The position numbers and the translations under genes were made by a program. DNA of 64,000 nt from Candidatus Hinthialibacter antarcticus. Lineage in GTDB: Bacteria > Hinthialibacterota > Hinthialibacteria > Hinthialibacterales > Hinthialibacteraceae. Below, piece after piece: positions 51,448 to 59,268 of this stretch (position 1 is the first letter of the stretch; each line of letters opens with the position of its first letter). The stretch is taken from NCBI GenBank assembly GCA_030765645.1, contig JAVCCE010000076.1, forward strand, positions 62,001-126,000. Direction: 5' to 3'. The notes beneath the pieces were generated by a model. That model was not told where the DNA came from, did not search any database, and saw nothing but the letters and a program-made list of their open reading frames with translations.

Positions 51448-54411
51448 CTAATAAAAATCAACGCCGACGGTTTGGTCTGCATCCAACGCCCGTTTGACTT
51501 TCTCAAGCGACTCAACGAAGTGAGCGTGAGAGTATTTATCAATCGAAGCCGCCGTCACCGCTTTACGGAGTGCGCCTTCAATGTTGTTCAATGAGCGCCA
51601 AGCCAGCGTACGCGCGTCTTCAGGCATACTGAATGACGGCTGCAGCGCCAAGCCAATCATGCGTTTCAAGTGATGGCGTTGCAACATGCGCTGATAGGGC
51701 GAAAGAACCGGGTTTTGATCGCTATAACCGGATGTATTTGATGTGTCGATTTCAATGACTGTTTTCCATACGCCTTTTTCGACGGAATCGAACAGTTCAG
51801 GCAACGTGAACTTGACGGATTCTTCGTTCGCTTGTTGTTCGTTGTCGAGAATATTCGAGACGGTGAATGGCGAGAACAAGCCGAACAGGATCGAGTCATA
51901 GATATTGCCAACCACGTTTACAATACGATAGTCGCCCACGGTGTCATTGAATGAACCCCAATGATACCAATTGACGTTGTTCACCATTTGCAGCATCTCC
52001 GGCGTGATGCCGTCGACGAAATGGTCGGTGAAGATTTCGTTGACAATAAAGTCAAGCGCTTCGCGTTGCTTGGCGGTGGATACCGGTTCGAGCGGCATCT
52101 TGCCCTCGACTTCGCCGCCTTTTTTGACTTTGTTGATGTGGGTGCCGCCGATGTAATACATGGCATCCAGGCCGGAATAGAAGTACTTGCCCGCCATGCG
52201 TCCAATGGCTTGGCGCATTTCGGTGTAATCGTCGCCGTCTTTGATGAGCGACGACATCTTGGGAAGCAATTCTTTAGCGATTTCTGATTCCTGCTTGAAC
52301 CAACCCAACGGATCGTTGCTTAGGTCGAACCGTAAAATGCGCGGATCAATAGAATCGGCGTCTTCGTCGGTTCCGAAGGCGGTCTCGTCGATTTCCGCTT
52401 TTTCTGCGATTGCCGCCAACATCTTTTCTTCGGATGCGTCAGTCGCGGATGAGACTAATTTGTAGCCGTATTCAATCGCGAGGTAATCATACGGGCCAAT
52501 GGTCGGTTCTGTGTAGTCGCCTTGTTCGACGCCGGGAGGCGCAAAGTTGACCGGGATGTAATCCATCACGCTGGAAGAAAGGCCTTTGCTTGCCGTGATC
52601 GCGGTGTTTTGCAGTTCATCCAGGCCGAGCATGGTGCTGCCTTTGAAGTTGTGGCGCAGGCCAAGCGCGTGGCCCATTTCGTGAGCCGCCAGCGAAAAGA
52701 GGTATTGATAGACGTATTTCTCTTTTTCTTCAGGGCTGACTTCGCCGCCGTTGCGCGCTTCCATCACAAGCAAGCCTTCTTGGTATTCATCAGCGAGTTC
52801 ATGCGCGTAGGTGCAGCCCGCGTGTAACGGATGCGCTTCTTGGGGGCGCGGCTGATTCAACCAACGCGGATCTTTCATACGCTCTTGTACTTTTTTCGCA
52901 ATATCAGGCTCGTAATAGGGGCGGCTGCGTAAAATGGAACGGATCGATTCGCCTTCGATTAAGAACCCGCCGCTGAGGATTTCTCCGCTGCGTGGGTCAA
53001 AGGCCCATTGCGCCATGCCTGAATAGCCCATGCCCAACGACTCGTTCCAATGGACGACGTTAAAGCGCGAGTCGGAGGCGTCCCAGTCGGCGTCGTCGGG
53101 TTGCTGTTTGACGACGACGGCGTCTTTAAAGCCTGCTTTTTCGAATGCTTTGTTCCATTCCAAAATGCCGTCGCGGATCGGAGCGCGGTATTGGGTTGGG
53201 ATGGTATTTTGCAGCCACATAACAATCGGTTTGACTGGAGGCGCCACTTCGAGTTCGGGGCTGGCTTTCTTCAGGTCCCAGCGGTTGATGCCGCGAACGA
53301 AGTAGTCGGTCTCGGAGTCGTTGGCGAGGTCGATCTGGGCTTGCAAGAAGTAGCCGATGCGATAGTCAGGCTTACGGGCTGCGTAAGTCGGTTTCGGCGC
53401 TAGCGGTTGGATATTGTAAACCACTTCAATTGGAACACTGCGCGGATCAGGCATAGACAAAGCGTCGCCGCCTCCGCCGGAACGGTATTGATATTTGGTG
53501 GTGATGACCATGTTTTCCGGTAAGGCTTTGGTTTCTTTGACGTAACTATTTTGGCGGTCGAGACCATAGCCGCCGGGCATTCCCCGGTTTACCTGGAAAT
53601 AGTCTGCCAGCAGAATCTTGCTCATATCAATGAGATACGCGCTGTTTTCTGAGTTGGTCGCAGAGTAGGGCAGAGCAGCGACCAATGAATCAGGATACTG
53701 TTTATCTAAGATTTTGGCTTCGGTCGAGCCGTCTTTGGCGGCGTAGCGCAGGTTGCGTTCGTAGATTTCAATGACCTTATCGCGTTGAGTGAAATAGAGA
53801 ATGTTGCCGCCATAAATATATGGATTGCCTAGAAATGTGCCTGGTTTCACCATGAAGCCTTCGCCCAGGCCTTTGCCGACTTTGGCTGTCATCAGAAAAT
53901 CTCTGCCCAATTGGTCGGGGCGAATTTCCCAATGCGTGGTGAGGTCTTCTTTTGTATAAACGGTAAATAGGCCGACGACCTTGGTGGCGTCTTTAATTTC
54001 TTCTTTGAATTTATCGGGCTTATCAGGTTTTGGGGACGTTTGACCGCCAGGAAGCCCGTTTGCTTTCGGTTTTTGAGATTTTTGGGTATCAACCTTGGCG
54101 CCTTCGGTATGGTTCAGGGTTGCGTTGATTGTGCCGCCCGAAATCGTGACATTCGAATTGATAAAGTTAAATTGGATGCCGCCGTTATCAATTTCGATCT
54201 GGTCGACTTCATTTTCGATTGCATCGCCAGAAGAGGACGAGTCGCCTTCTTCTAACTCGACTTTCACTTCAACTTCGACGCTGCCGTCTTCCGCTTCAAC
54301 GCTGGTGGCGGATTCAACCGGATCGGCTTCATCGCCTGCGAACACAACGGCTGGCGCTGCTCCCATCAACAGAATTCCAATACAAACAACAATCCAATAC
54401 GGTTTTAGCAT
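51448..54411 (-). CDS. Secreted zinc metalloprotease, DUF5117 type
   Basis: A 987-residue exported protein, signal peptide ending near AVVFAG, then an acidic low-complexity stretch and a Lys/Pro-rich linker to about residue 130. The body matches the DUF5117/DUF5118 zinc-dependent metalloproteases: DLTTHWEIRPDQLGRDFLM, RAPIRDGILEWNKAFEKAGF, RFNVVHWNESLGMGYSGMAQW, and the zinc motif HEMGHALGLRHNFKGS, with a glycine-free ATG-Met turn supplied by the downstream SVMDYIP. A long C-terminal helical region ends the protein. AAAGGAG lies before the ATG. Probably periplasmic or extracellular proteolysis. Confidence 0.88.
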   Translation of the reverse strand: MLKPYWIVVCIGILLMGAAPAVVFAGDEADPVESATSVEAEDGSVEVEVKVELEEGDSSSSGDAIENEVDQIEIDNGGIQFNFINSNVTISGGTINATLNHTEGAKVDTQKSQKPKANGLPGGQTSPKPDKPDKFKEEIKDATKVVGLFTVYTKEDLTTHWEIRPDQLGRDFLMTAKVGKGLGEGFMVKPGTFLGNPYIYGGNILYFTQRDKVIEIYERNLRYAAKDGSTEAKILDKQYPDSLVAALPYSATNSENSAYLIDMSKILLADYFQVNRGMPGGYGLDRQNSYVKETKALPENMVITTKYQYRSGGGGDALSMPDPRSVPIEVVYNIQPLAPKPTYAARKPDYRIGYFLQAQIDLANDSETDYFVRGINRWDLKKASPELEVAPPVKPIVMWLQNTIPTQYRAPIRDGILEWNKAFEKAGFKDAVVVKQQPDDADWDASDSRFNVVHWNESLGMGYSGMAQWAFDPRSGEILSGGFLIEGESIRSILRSRPYYEPDIAKKVQERMKDPRWLNQPRPQEAHPLHAGCTYAHELADEYQEGLLVMEARNGGEVSPEEKEKYVYQYLFSLAAHEMGHALGLRHNFKGSTMLGLDELQNTAITASKGLSSSVMDYIPVNFAPPGVEQGDYTEPTIGPYDYLAIEYGYKLVSSATDASEEKMLAAIAEKAEIDETAFGTDEDADSIDPRILRFDLSNDPLGWFKQESEIAKELLPKMSSLIKDGDDYTEMRQAIGRMAGKYFYSGLDAMYYIGGTHINKVKKGGEVEGKMPLEPVSTAKQREALDFIVNEIFTDHFVDGITPEMLQMVNNVNWYHWGSFNDTVGDYRIVNVVGNIYDSILFGLFSPFTVSNILDNEQQANEESVKFTLPELFDSVEKGVWKTVIEIDTSNTSGYSDQNPVLSPYQRMLQRHHLKRMIGLALQPSFSMPEDARTLAWRSLNNIEGALRKAVTAASIDKYSHAHFVESLEKVKRALDADQTVGVDFY

Positions 54412-54652
54412 GGAAAAATCTCCTTTAATGACCCTGTGTTCGCGCTCACATCAATAACAATCACAATGATAATTTTAGAACCCCGATTATAGCTGGAAAG
54501 ACAAAGTTTTGGCTAGTGGAACATTTGTTGTCGCCCCTATTTATAAATTCTGCTCTAAAAATGAATTGAATTGAATCGCCAGGCGTTTTTGCGGACTGAT
54601 ACGATAGGATTTGTCAGTGAGCGTCCATGCGTGACTGCTGTGCGCTGAGAAT

Positions 54653-55681
54653 TCAGGGAAACATCATATCAGAGGTTGATTTCATTGAGTTGGAAGAGTC
54701 GTCTTTGTTGGCTGCTTCCCAGTTGGTATGGGGGGCGTGATTTTGAATCAACCAACCATATAGCACGGCTCCGTAGGATTGATATTTCATTCCGCGCTTT
54801 TGGTAGAACGGCCCCAGCGCTTTTTGCAGCCGGGGCAAGTGATAAAACGGGACGCCGGGGAAGTAGTGATGTTCCAAATGGTAATTTGAATTGAGATAGA
54901 CGAAATCCCAAAACCAACTGCCCTTCATCAGGGTTGTCCACTGGGCGGGGTCGTCGGGATTGATGGAGTAATGCTGTCCGACGCGGTTGATGGTGAACGC
55001 TATTGGAAAGATGAAGAAATAGGGAACGGCGTAGACTTTGAAGAACGTCCAAAAGCCCGTGAAAAAAATCAACAGCGCCATGATGCTGAGGTGAGTCGCA
55101 ATCGTCGTCTTCCGCTCGAAGGCGACTGTTTGTTGCAACTCCGGTTTGTAGCCGCTGCATTCCTTCGCGGCGGCGCGAAAGTAGATCGGAAACAGCGCGG
55201 GCGTCATGTATAAGAACTTCACCCAGCGTTTGACGTTGCGCGGGGTGAGGTGGGCGCGTTTGGGGTCGTCAGTCCAGGAGCCAAGTTCGTCGTGATGGTC
55301 GAGGTGCCAGGTGGTGAATTGCGTGCGCGAGATGCCGCTGGGCAGGGCGTACATCCAACCCAATACGCCGTTCCAGAAGGGGCGGCGCTTGGCAAAGATA
55401 GCGTTGTGAATCACTTCATGAAGCAAGGTCGTAAAATCAAAAATGATAAACCCAATGAGAACCGAGCCTGGCAGCCAAGCCCATACCGCGTCGAAACTCG
55501 CCGCCAGCCAGATTCCGAACGCGAGTAGTAGGAGCTGACGCGCCACGGTGAGAAAGTGGCGCCATGCTTTGGGGCGGTGCAGTTCAACGAGCAGTTCATG
55601 CGTCAAAGCCTCGCGCAGGTCCTTGCGCAAATCGCCGATATGTTTGTAGTAATAGCGGTTTTTCTTTCTTACGGTTGACAT
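54653..55681 (-). CDS. Membrane fatty acid desaturase-type protein
   Basis: A 342-residue di-iron membrane oxidase. The histidine boxes are HEVIHNAIF, HLDHHDELG and NYHLEHHYFPG, set between hydrophobic segments at about residues 45-95 and 180-235. The start at 55681 (MSTVRKKNRYYYKHIGDLR) is chosen over the open upstream frame, which runs into a repeat. The family covers acyl-lipid desaturases as well as carotenoid ketolases and hydroxylases; the third box with HLEHH favours the fatty acid or carotenoid groups. No lipid or carotenoid gene is adjacent. Confidence 0.82.
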   Translation of the reverse strand: MSTVRKKNRYYYKHIGDLRKDLREALTHELLVELHRPKAWRHFLTVARQLLLLAFGIWLAASFDAVWAWLPGSVLIGFIIFDFTTLLHEVIHNAIFAKRRPFWNGVLGWMYALPSGISRTQFTTWHLDHHDELGSWTDDPKRAHLTPRNVKRWVKFLYMTPALFPIYFRAAAKECSGYKPELQQTVAFERKTTIATHLSIMALLIFFTGFWTFFKVYAVPYFFIFPIAFTINRVGQHYSINPDDPAQWTTLMKGSWFWDFVYLNSNYHLEHHYFPGVPFYHLPRLQKALGPFYQKRGMKYQSYGAVLYGWLIQNHAPHTNWEAANKDDSSNSMKSTSDMMFP

Positions 55682-55758
55682 AGATGAATTGTACAACCCG
55701 GGAGAGTGATTCGCAGGGGAAAATGATAGTAAATTGATTTGTTTGCTGATCGACCGAA

Positions 55759-55837
55759 GGATTTGGTACGACTCTCTTCGCTTCAGTGCGGGTTTAGTGC
55801 CCTGTTTCACAGGCGCTCTCTGAGTCGTCCCAGATTC
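55759..55837 (-). repeat. Covarying hairpin repeat, copy 4
   Basis: The outer arms GGATTTGG and CCAGATTC pair with G-T wobbles, and ACGACTC/GAGTCGT pair perfectly. The core CTCTTCGCTTCAGTGCGGG matches copy 3. Same orientation as copy 3. Confidence 0.75.
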
Positions 55838-55911
55838 TTCTATCCTTCATCGTAATTTATCAAAGGCTGGCCATTGGGTTTACCCTTGAGAACAATTCCC
55901 CTGTAATCCCA

Positions 55912-55998
55912 GTAGGGTGGGATGAATAAAATGAATCCCACCAATGAATCAACAAAACGTTTCATTGGTGGGTTTCGCTTCGCTCAACTCCACCCTAC
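55912..55998 (-). repeat. Paired-hairpin GTAGGGTGG repeat, copy 2
   Basis: Ends GTAGGGTGG and CCACCCTAC. Inside are GGGATGAATAAAATGAATCCC and GGTGGG..CCACC arms. Inverted relative to the copy at 19190-19276, with further identity outside the ends (CTTGATAC). Confidence 0.75.
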
Positions 55999-56079
55999 TT
56001 GATACGTTGTTTATGAATCAAAATTCTGTTGGATGATATTCATTTTCAATCAACAAACTTCTTGTATTGGCACAACGTA

Positions 56080-56658
56080 TTAAAACCCAAGCCGCACGAC
56101 ATCGCCGAAACTGGTCAGCCCGTTGGTGGCTTCATAAAGAGGATGCCCGAACTTGCCATTCTGAAACAGGCTGAACGCCCCGTCCGGCCCGGCGGCGATA
56201 ATGACATACGCGTCTTTGTGATTTGACAGCGGGCCTTCCCAGCCTTCGATGCTTTTGAAGTATTGAGAGACGAGTTGTGGATGGTTTTTGACCGGGTCCT
56301 GGTGAAGTTCGCCGTGCGCCCAAGCCCACGTTTGACCGTCGCCATACTCGGATTGAAACGGGTCTGCCAATGCCGATGTGGAACTAATATACGAGATCGG
56401 CGTGGTCAGATATTTATTCTGCCAGGCAGGATGTCCGCTGACATGCGGGATAAATTCGTTTTGGTCGAGCCGGTAGAGCATGTTCATATCAGCGAACGTC
56501 CGCTGGGTGGCTTGCGTTTTTGCGATCTTGGCGCGGATTTGCGCGTTCAAAAAATTGGGAACGGCAATCGCCGCCAGAATGCCGATAATGGCGACCACAA
56601 TTAACAGTTCGATGAGCGTGAATGCGTTGATGGTTATGGTTTTCTTTTTCATAAACAT
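56080..56658 (-). CDS. Pseudopilin-like protein (second)
   Basis: A 192-residue pseudopilin. The ATG at 56658 has GGAG 7-8 bases upstream. A leader of about 12 residues precedes FTLIELLIVVAIIGILAA, but the residue before the cleavage site is Ala (TINA) rather than the near-invariant Gly, so processing may be slower or altered. Glu5 is present. The globular part contains AGPDGAF and ends YEATNGLTSFGDVVRLGF, sharing the terminal motif with the two other pseudopilins. It stands alone without secretion-system genes. Confidence 0.82.
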   Translation of the reverse strand: MFMKKKTITINAFTLIELLIVVAIIGILAAIAVPNFLNAQIRAKIAKTQATQRTFADMNMLYRLDQNEFIPHVSGHPAWQNKYLTTPISYISSTSALADPFQSEYGDGQTWAWAHGELHQDPVKNHPQLVSQYFKSIEGWEGPLSNHKDAYVIIAAGPDGAFSLFQNGKFGHPLYEATNGLTSFGDVVRLGF

Positions 56659-56700
56659 AATCTTTTCTCCGAACTGTTAGGTGAGTATTTGTCTCTAAAA

Positions 56701-57090
56701 TTAATCTTCAATCAAGCAATCGGCTTCCATCTCGACCAGCCATTCGGGGCTGAGCAATTCTTTGACGACCACCATGGTTGAGGCCGGGCGAATTTCGCTG
56801 AAAAACTCGCCGTGGGCTTTGCCGGCTTCTTCCCACCGGGCGGCGTCGGTCAGGTACATGCGGGTGCGTACCACGTTTTCGAGTTTGCCGCCTGCGTCGG
56901 TGATGGCTTTTTCGATGATCTCGAGGCAGCGTTTTGCTTGGCCGTGCATATCGCCGGGCGCGGCGGTTGTTCCGTCGGCGGCGATGGGCGCTGTGCCGGA
57001 CACGGCGATGGTGTTGCCAATGCGGACGGCGCGGGAAAAGCCGATGCTGCCTTCATAGGGTGAGCCGGATGAAACCAATTTGCGTGACAT
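56701..57090 (-). CDS. RidA-family enamine/imine deaminase
   Basis: A 129-residue YjgF/RidA protein that hydrolyses reactive enamines or acts as a chaperone-like trimer. The start at 57090 gives MSRKLVSSGSPYEGSIGFSR; the longer upstream frame crosses a terminator. Signature stretches are IGNTIAVSGTAPIAADG, DMHGQAKRCLEIIEKAITDAGG, VVRTRMYLTDAARWEE and STMVVVKELLSPEWLVEMEA. The Arg in VVRTRMY, needed to bind the carboxylate in active members, is retained. It lies between two pseudopilin genes but has its own context. Confidence 0.88.
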   Translation of the reverse strand: MSRKLVSSGSPYEGSIGFSRAVRIGNTIAVSGTAPIAADGTTAAPGDMHGQAKRCLEIIEKAITDAGGKLENVVRTRMYLTDAARWEEAGKAHGEFFSEIRPASTMVVVKELLSPEWLVEMEADCLIED

Positions 57091-57112
57091 GCTGAATGGT
57101 CCTTTGCTTTCA

Positions 57113-57150
57113 AAAATAAAAAAACGCCCCTTTGTCCACGAGGCGTTTTC
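57113..57150 (-). terminator. Rho-independent terminator of the third pseudopilin gene
   Basis: Arms AAAACGCC (57121-57128) and GGCGTTTT (57142-57149) pair perfectly; on the minus strand TTTTATTTTTG follows. Confidence 0.8.
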
Positions 57151-57176
57151 AAGATGAGTGATGAAAGTGTAACTGT

Positions 57177-57821
57177 TTATTGGATTCCACGCGAGGAGAG
57201 AATTACGTCTCCCCGGCTGGTGAGGCCGTTGCTGGTGTGATAATGCAGCCCGCGAAATTCGCGCACGTCGCGCCCGGACGGATCGGAATACCAGGCTTTG
57301 TCGGGGCCGATGCCGCCCAGCGCCCATTCGCCTTCACGCAGCCATTCGTTACCGTAGAGGCGAGCGGTATCTCTCTTGAAGACGGGAAAATCATGGTCTT
57401 CGCGTGAATTTTCGGGATCGTTATCGAGATAATAATAATAAGGGCTGCCAAATTCCGGCCCGGTTTGAAATGGGTCTGCTGGTATCGACGAAAGATAAGC
57501 GATCGGGCTGGTGAGCGGCGCCAAGACGGCGTCTTTGCCGCGCGCTTCAAAATCAGGGCCTGCGCCGACCATATTGAACACTTCTTCCAGACGGCGGTGT
57601 CCAAATTCGTCGTCATCATCCCACCAGTCGACGGGAAGCACTCCCTTATCGAGGCGAAGTTGTTCGATGCCCGTCGCGACCGACCGCATGTCTGCGTAGC
57701 CGCGCGCGATTTTGGCGCGAATTTGCGCATTCAAAAAATTGGGAACGGCAATGGCGGCAAGAATGCCGATGATCGCGACGACAATTAGCAATTCAATTAA
57801 CGTAAACCCTTTACTCGACAT
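57177..57821 (-). CDS. Pseudopilin-like protein (third)
   Basis: A 214-residue pseudopilin with a short leader MSSKG before FTLIELLIVVAIIGILAA, strict Gly at the cleavage site and Glu5. It is almost identical through FLNAQIRAKIARG to the protein at 29081. The globular region is acidic (VDWWDDDDEFGHRRLEE), has GIGPDKAWYSDP and ends YHTSNGLTSRGDVILSSRG. GGGAGG precedes the ATG. Its own terminator follows, so it is a single transcription unit. Confidence 0.84.
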   Translation of the reverse strand: MSSKGFTLIELLIVVAIIGILAAIAVPNFLNAQIRAKIARGYADMRSVATGIEQLRLDKGVLPVDWWDDDDEFGHRRLEEVFNMVGAGPDFEARGKDAVLAPLTSPIAYLSSIPADPFQTGPEFGSPYYYYLDNDPENSREDHDFPVFKRDTARLYGNEWLREGEWALGGIGPDKAWYSDPSGRDVREFRGLHYHTSNGLTSRGDVILSSRGIQ

Positions 57822-58012
57822 GCGCTGCCTCCCTCGTAAGAGTTACACCGTATAGTATTGCAAATATAACGAATAGAATCAATTTATAGTTTAGCGGGTA
57901 TGTGAAAAGATGTCATGACGGCTTCAACTCATCTCATGTTTTTGTAATTCGTTTATCTATAAGATTAGGCTAAAATGTATTTCATTTTAGAAAAAAACAA
58001 GGAAACCTTAAC

Positions 58013-58195
58013 ATGTCGGATATAAAAGAAAAAATGACTGAAGTGATCCGATCGCAACCAGACGATGCGACCTATGATGAAATCATGCGTGAGTTGGCTT
58101 TTGAGCGCATGGTGCAAAGGGGCTTGGAAGATTCACGAAATGACCGTGTCATTTCAAATGAAGAGATGGGAAGCCTATTGGGGTTAAATAACTAA
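58013..58195 (+). CDS. Orphan antitoxin-like small protein
   Basis: A 60-residue acidic helical protein. MSDIKEKMTEVIRSQPDDAT, YDEIMRELAFERMVQRGLED and a final RVISNEEM resemble small antitoxins of RelB/ParD-like modules, in which the phrase 'G...d...GRv...eE' recurs. AAGGAA precedes the ATG. No RelE/ParE toxin frame follows: the next bases lead into a dispersed repeat. It may be an orphan remnant or a regulator of a distant toxin. Confidence 0.6.
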   Translation: MSDIKEKMTEVIRSQPDDATYDEIMRELAFERMVQRGLEDSRNDRVISNEEMGSLLGLNN

Positions 58196-58225
58196 TATCT
58201 ATTATCTATACATAACGAGAAAAGA

Positions 58226-58345
58226 GTGCCAAGGGCAAGGTGGAGTGAAACGACGCCAGCCCTTGAGAGAAAACCTTGATCCCCCCCGGCGCTTCGCGCC
58301 ACCCCCCCTTAAAAAGAGAGGCAAAAATCCTGGGCTCAGAGCCTT
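58226..58345. repeat. Dispersed repeat, GGCGC hairpin family, copy 2
   Basis: AAGGGCAAGGTGGAGTGAAAC, then CCCCCCCGGCGCTTCGCGCC and ACCCCCCCTTAAAAAG. Same block order as 838-985 with point changes. It sits just past the antitoxin-like gene. Confidence 0.6.
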
Positions 58346-58368
58346 AAGTCAATGATGAATGTGTTAAA

Positions 58369-59259
58369 CTACGCTTCACGCCATTGCTGGCGCAAAAATT
58401 CGACCGACTTCGGGATTTCAACCAGCGGCTCTTTTTGGGGGAAACATTCAAGGCTGCAAAAATGGCGGTAGCCGATGTCCTTCAATCCACGAAATCCATC
58501 GCGGAAATCACGGTCGTCTTGCCCCGGTAGCAACCGATATTGCCCGCCGCCAAGGTGGACGTTGTATAAATATTTTCTCGCAGCGACAAAGGCCGCATAG
58601 TCGCACGGCTCTTCAAGCCCCATGTGATAAAAATCGCCCATCATGGCGACGCCAGGATGATTGATCTCTTTGCAAATGCGGGCGAAGTCGGCGAGCTGGC
58701 GAAAATAAAGCGCCTCGTTACGATTGAGGGGTTCCAGCAGAACGCGGGTCCCGCATTGGTGCGCATGTTCGCCAATGACAGGCAAGACGGCCATCAGTGC
58801 TTCACGCGCCGGGCCGTAATAGAGTTGCGTCTGTCCGTTGAACGCCGGAACGACGATTAAGCCTTTGGGCGAAAATTCCGCAGCGGCGTCAAAAATGGTT
58901 TTGATCGAATCCATCGTTTTGCGGCGGATCTCAGGGTCTTCATGCACCAACACGCCTTCATAGCCCGAGCAGACCGCGCCGACTTCCAAATTACGAAAGC
59001 GAAGCGCGGTTTTGATTTCCTGGACGCGGTTGGGGAGATTGGCGCCGTCGAGTTCAATGGCGGCGAATCCCCATTCTTCCAAGCGGTCGAGTTTTTCCGC
59101 AAAGGTTTCGCCCGGGATGACGAACTCGCGTGACGCGAGGCGCAGTTCCGCTGGTTGCGTCCGATTGATGACCGGGTGCGTTTCTGACGCGGAAGCGTTT
59201 TGCGTCAACGCGGCGCCTGCGGCGGCGCTGCTATGGGTGATAAAGCGGCGACGGTCCAT
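58369..59259 (-). CDS. Tat-exported xylose-isomerase-like protein (second)
   Basis: A 296-residue sugar phosphate isomerase/epimerase-type barrel. The N-terminus MDRRRFITHSSAAAGAA is a Tat signal. Barrel features: WGFAAIELDGANLPNRVQE, LEVGAVCSGYEG, a long helix RRKTMDSIKTIFDAAAEF, LLEPLNRNEA and MGDFYHMGLEEP, with acidic and His residues likely to bind a metal. It is the last gene of the five-gene operon, 9 bases after hemB. AGGA at about 59266 is the ribosome site. Confidence 0.8.
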   Translation of the reverse strand: MDRRRFITHSSAAAGAALTQNASASETHPVINRTQPAELRLASREFVIPGETFAEKLDRLEEWGFAAIELDGANLPNRVQEIKTALRFRNLEVGAVCSGYEGVLVHEDPEIRRKTMDSIKTIFDAAAEFSPKGLIVVPAFNGQTQLYYGPAREALMAVLPVIGEHAHQCGTRVLLEPLNRNEALYFRQLADFARICKEINHPGVAMMGDFYHMGLEEPCDYAAFVAARKYLYNVHLGGGQYRLLPGQDDRDFRDGFRGLKDIGYRHFCSLECFPQKEPLVEIPKSVEFLRQQWREA

Positions 59260-59268
59260 AAAGCGTCC

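Larger units (their letters stand above)
55682..56079. other. Intergenic region with two dispersed repeats
   Basis: No gene is seen. It carries copy 4 of the covarying hairpin (55759-55837) and copy 2 of the paired-hairpin repeat (55912-55998). These lie about 75 bases apart, much as copy 3 of the first family lies next to the EVE-HNH unit. Confidence 0.65.
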
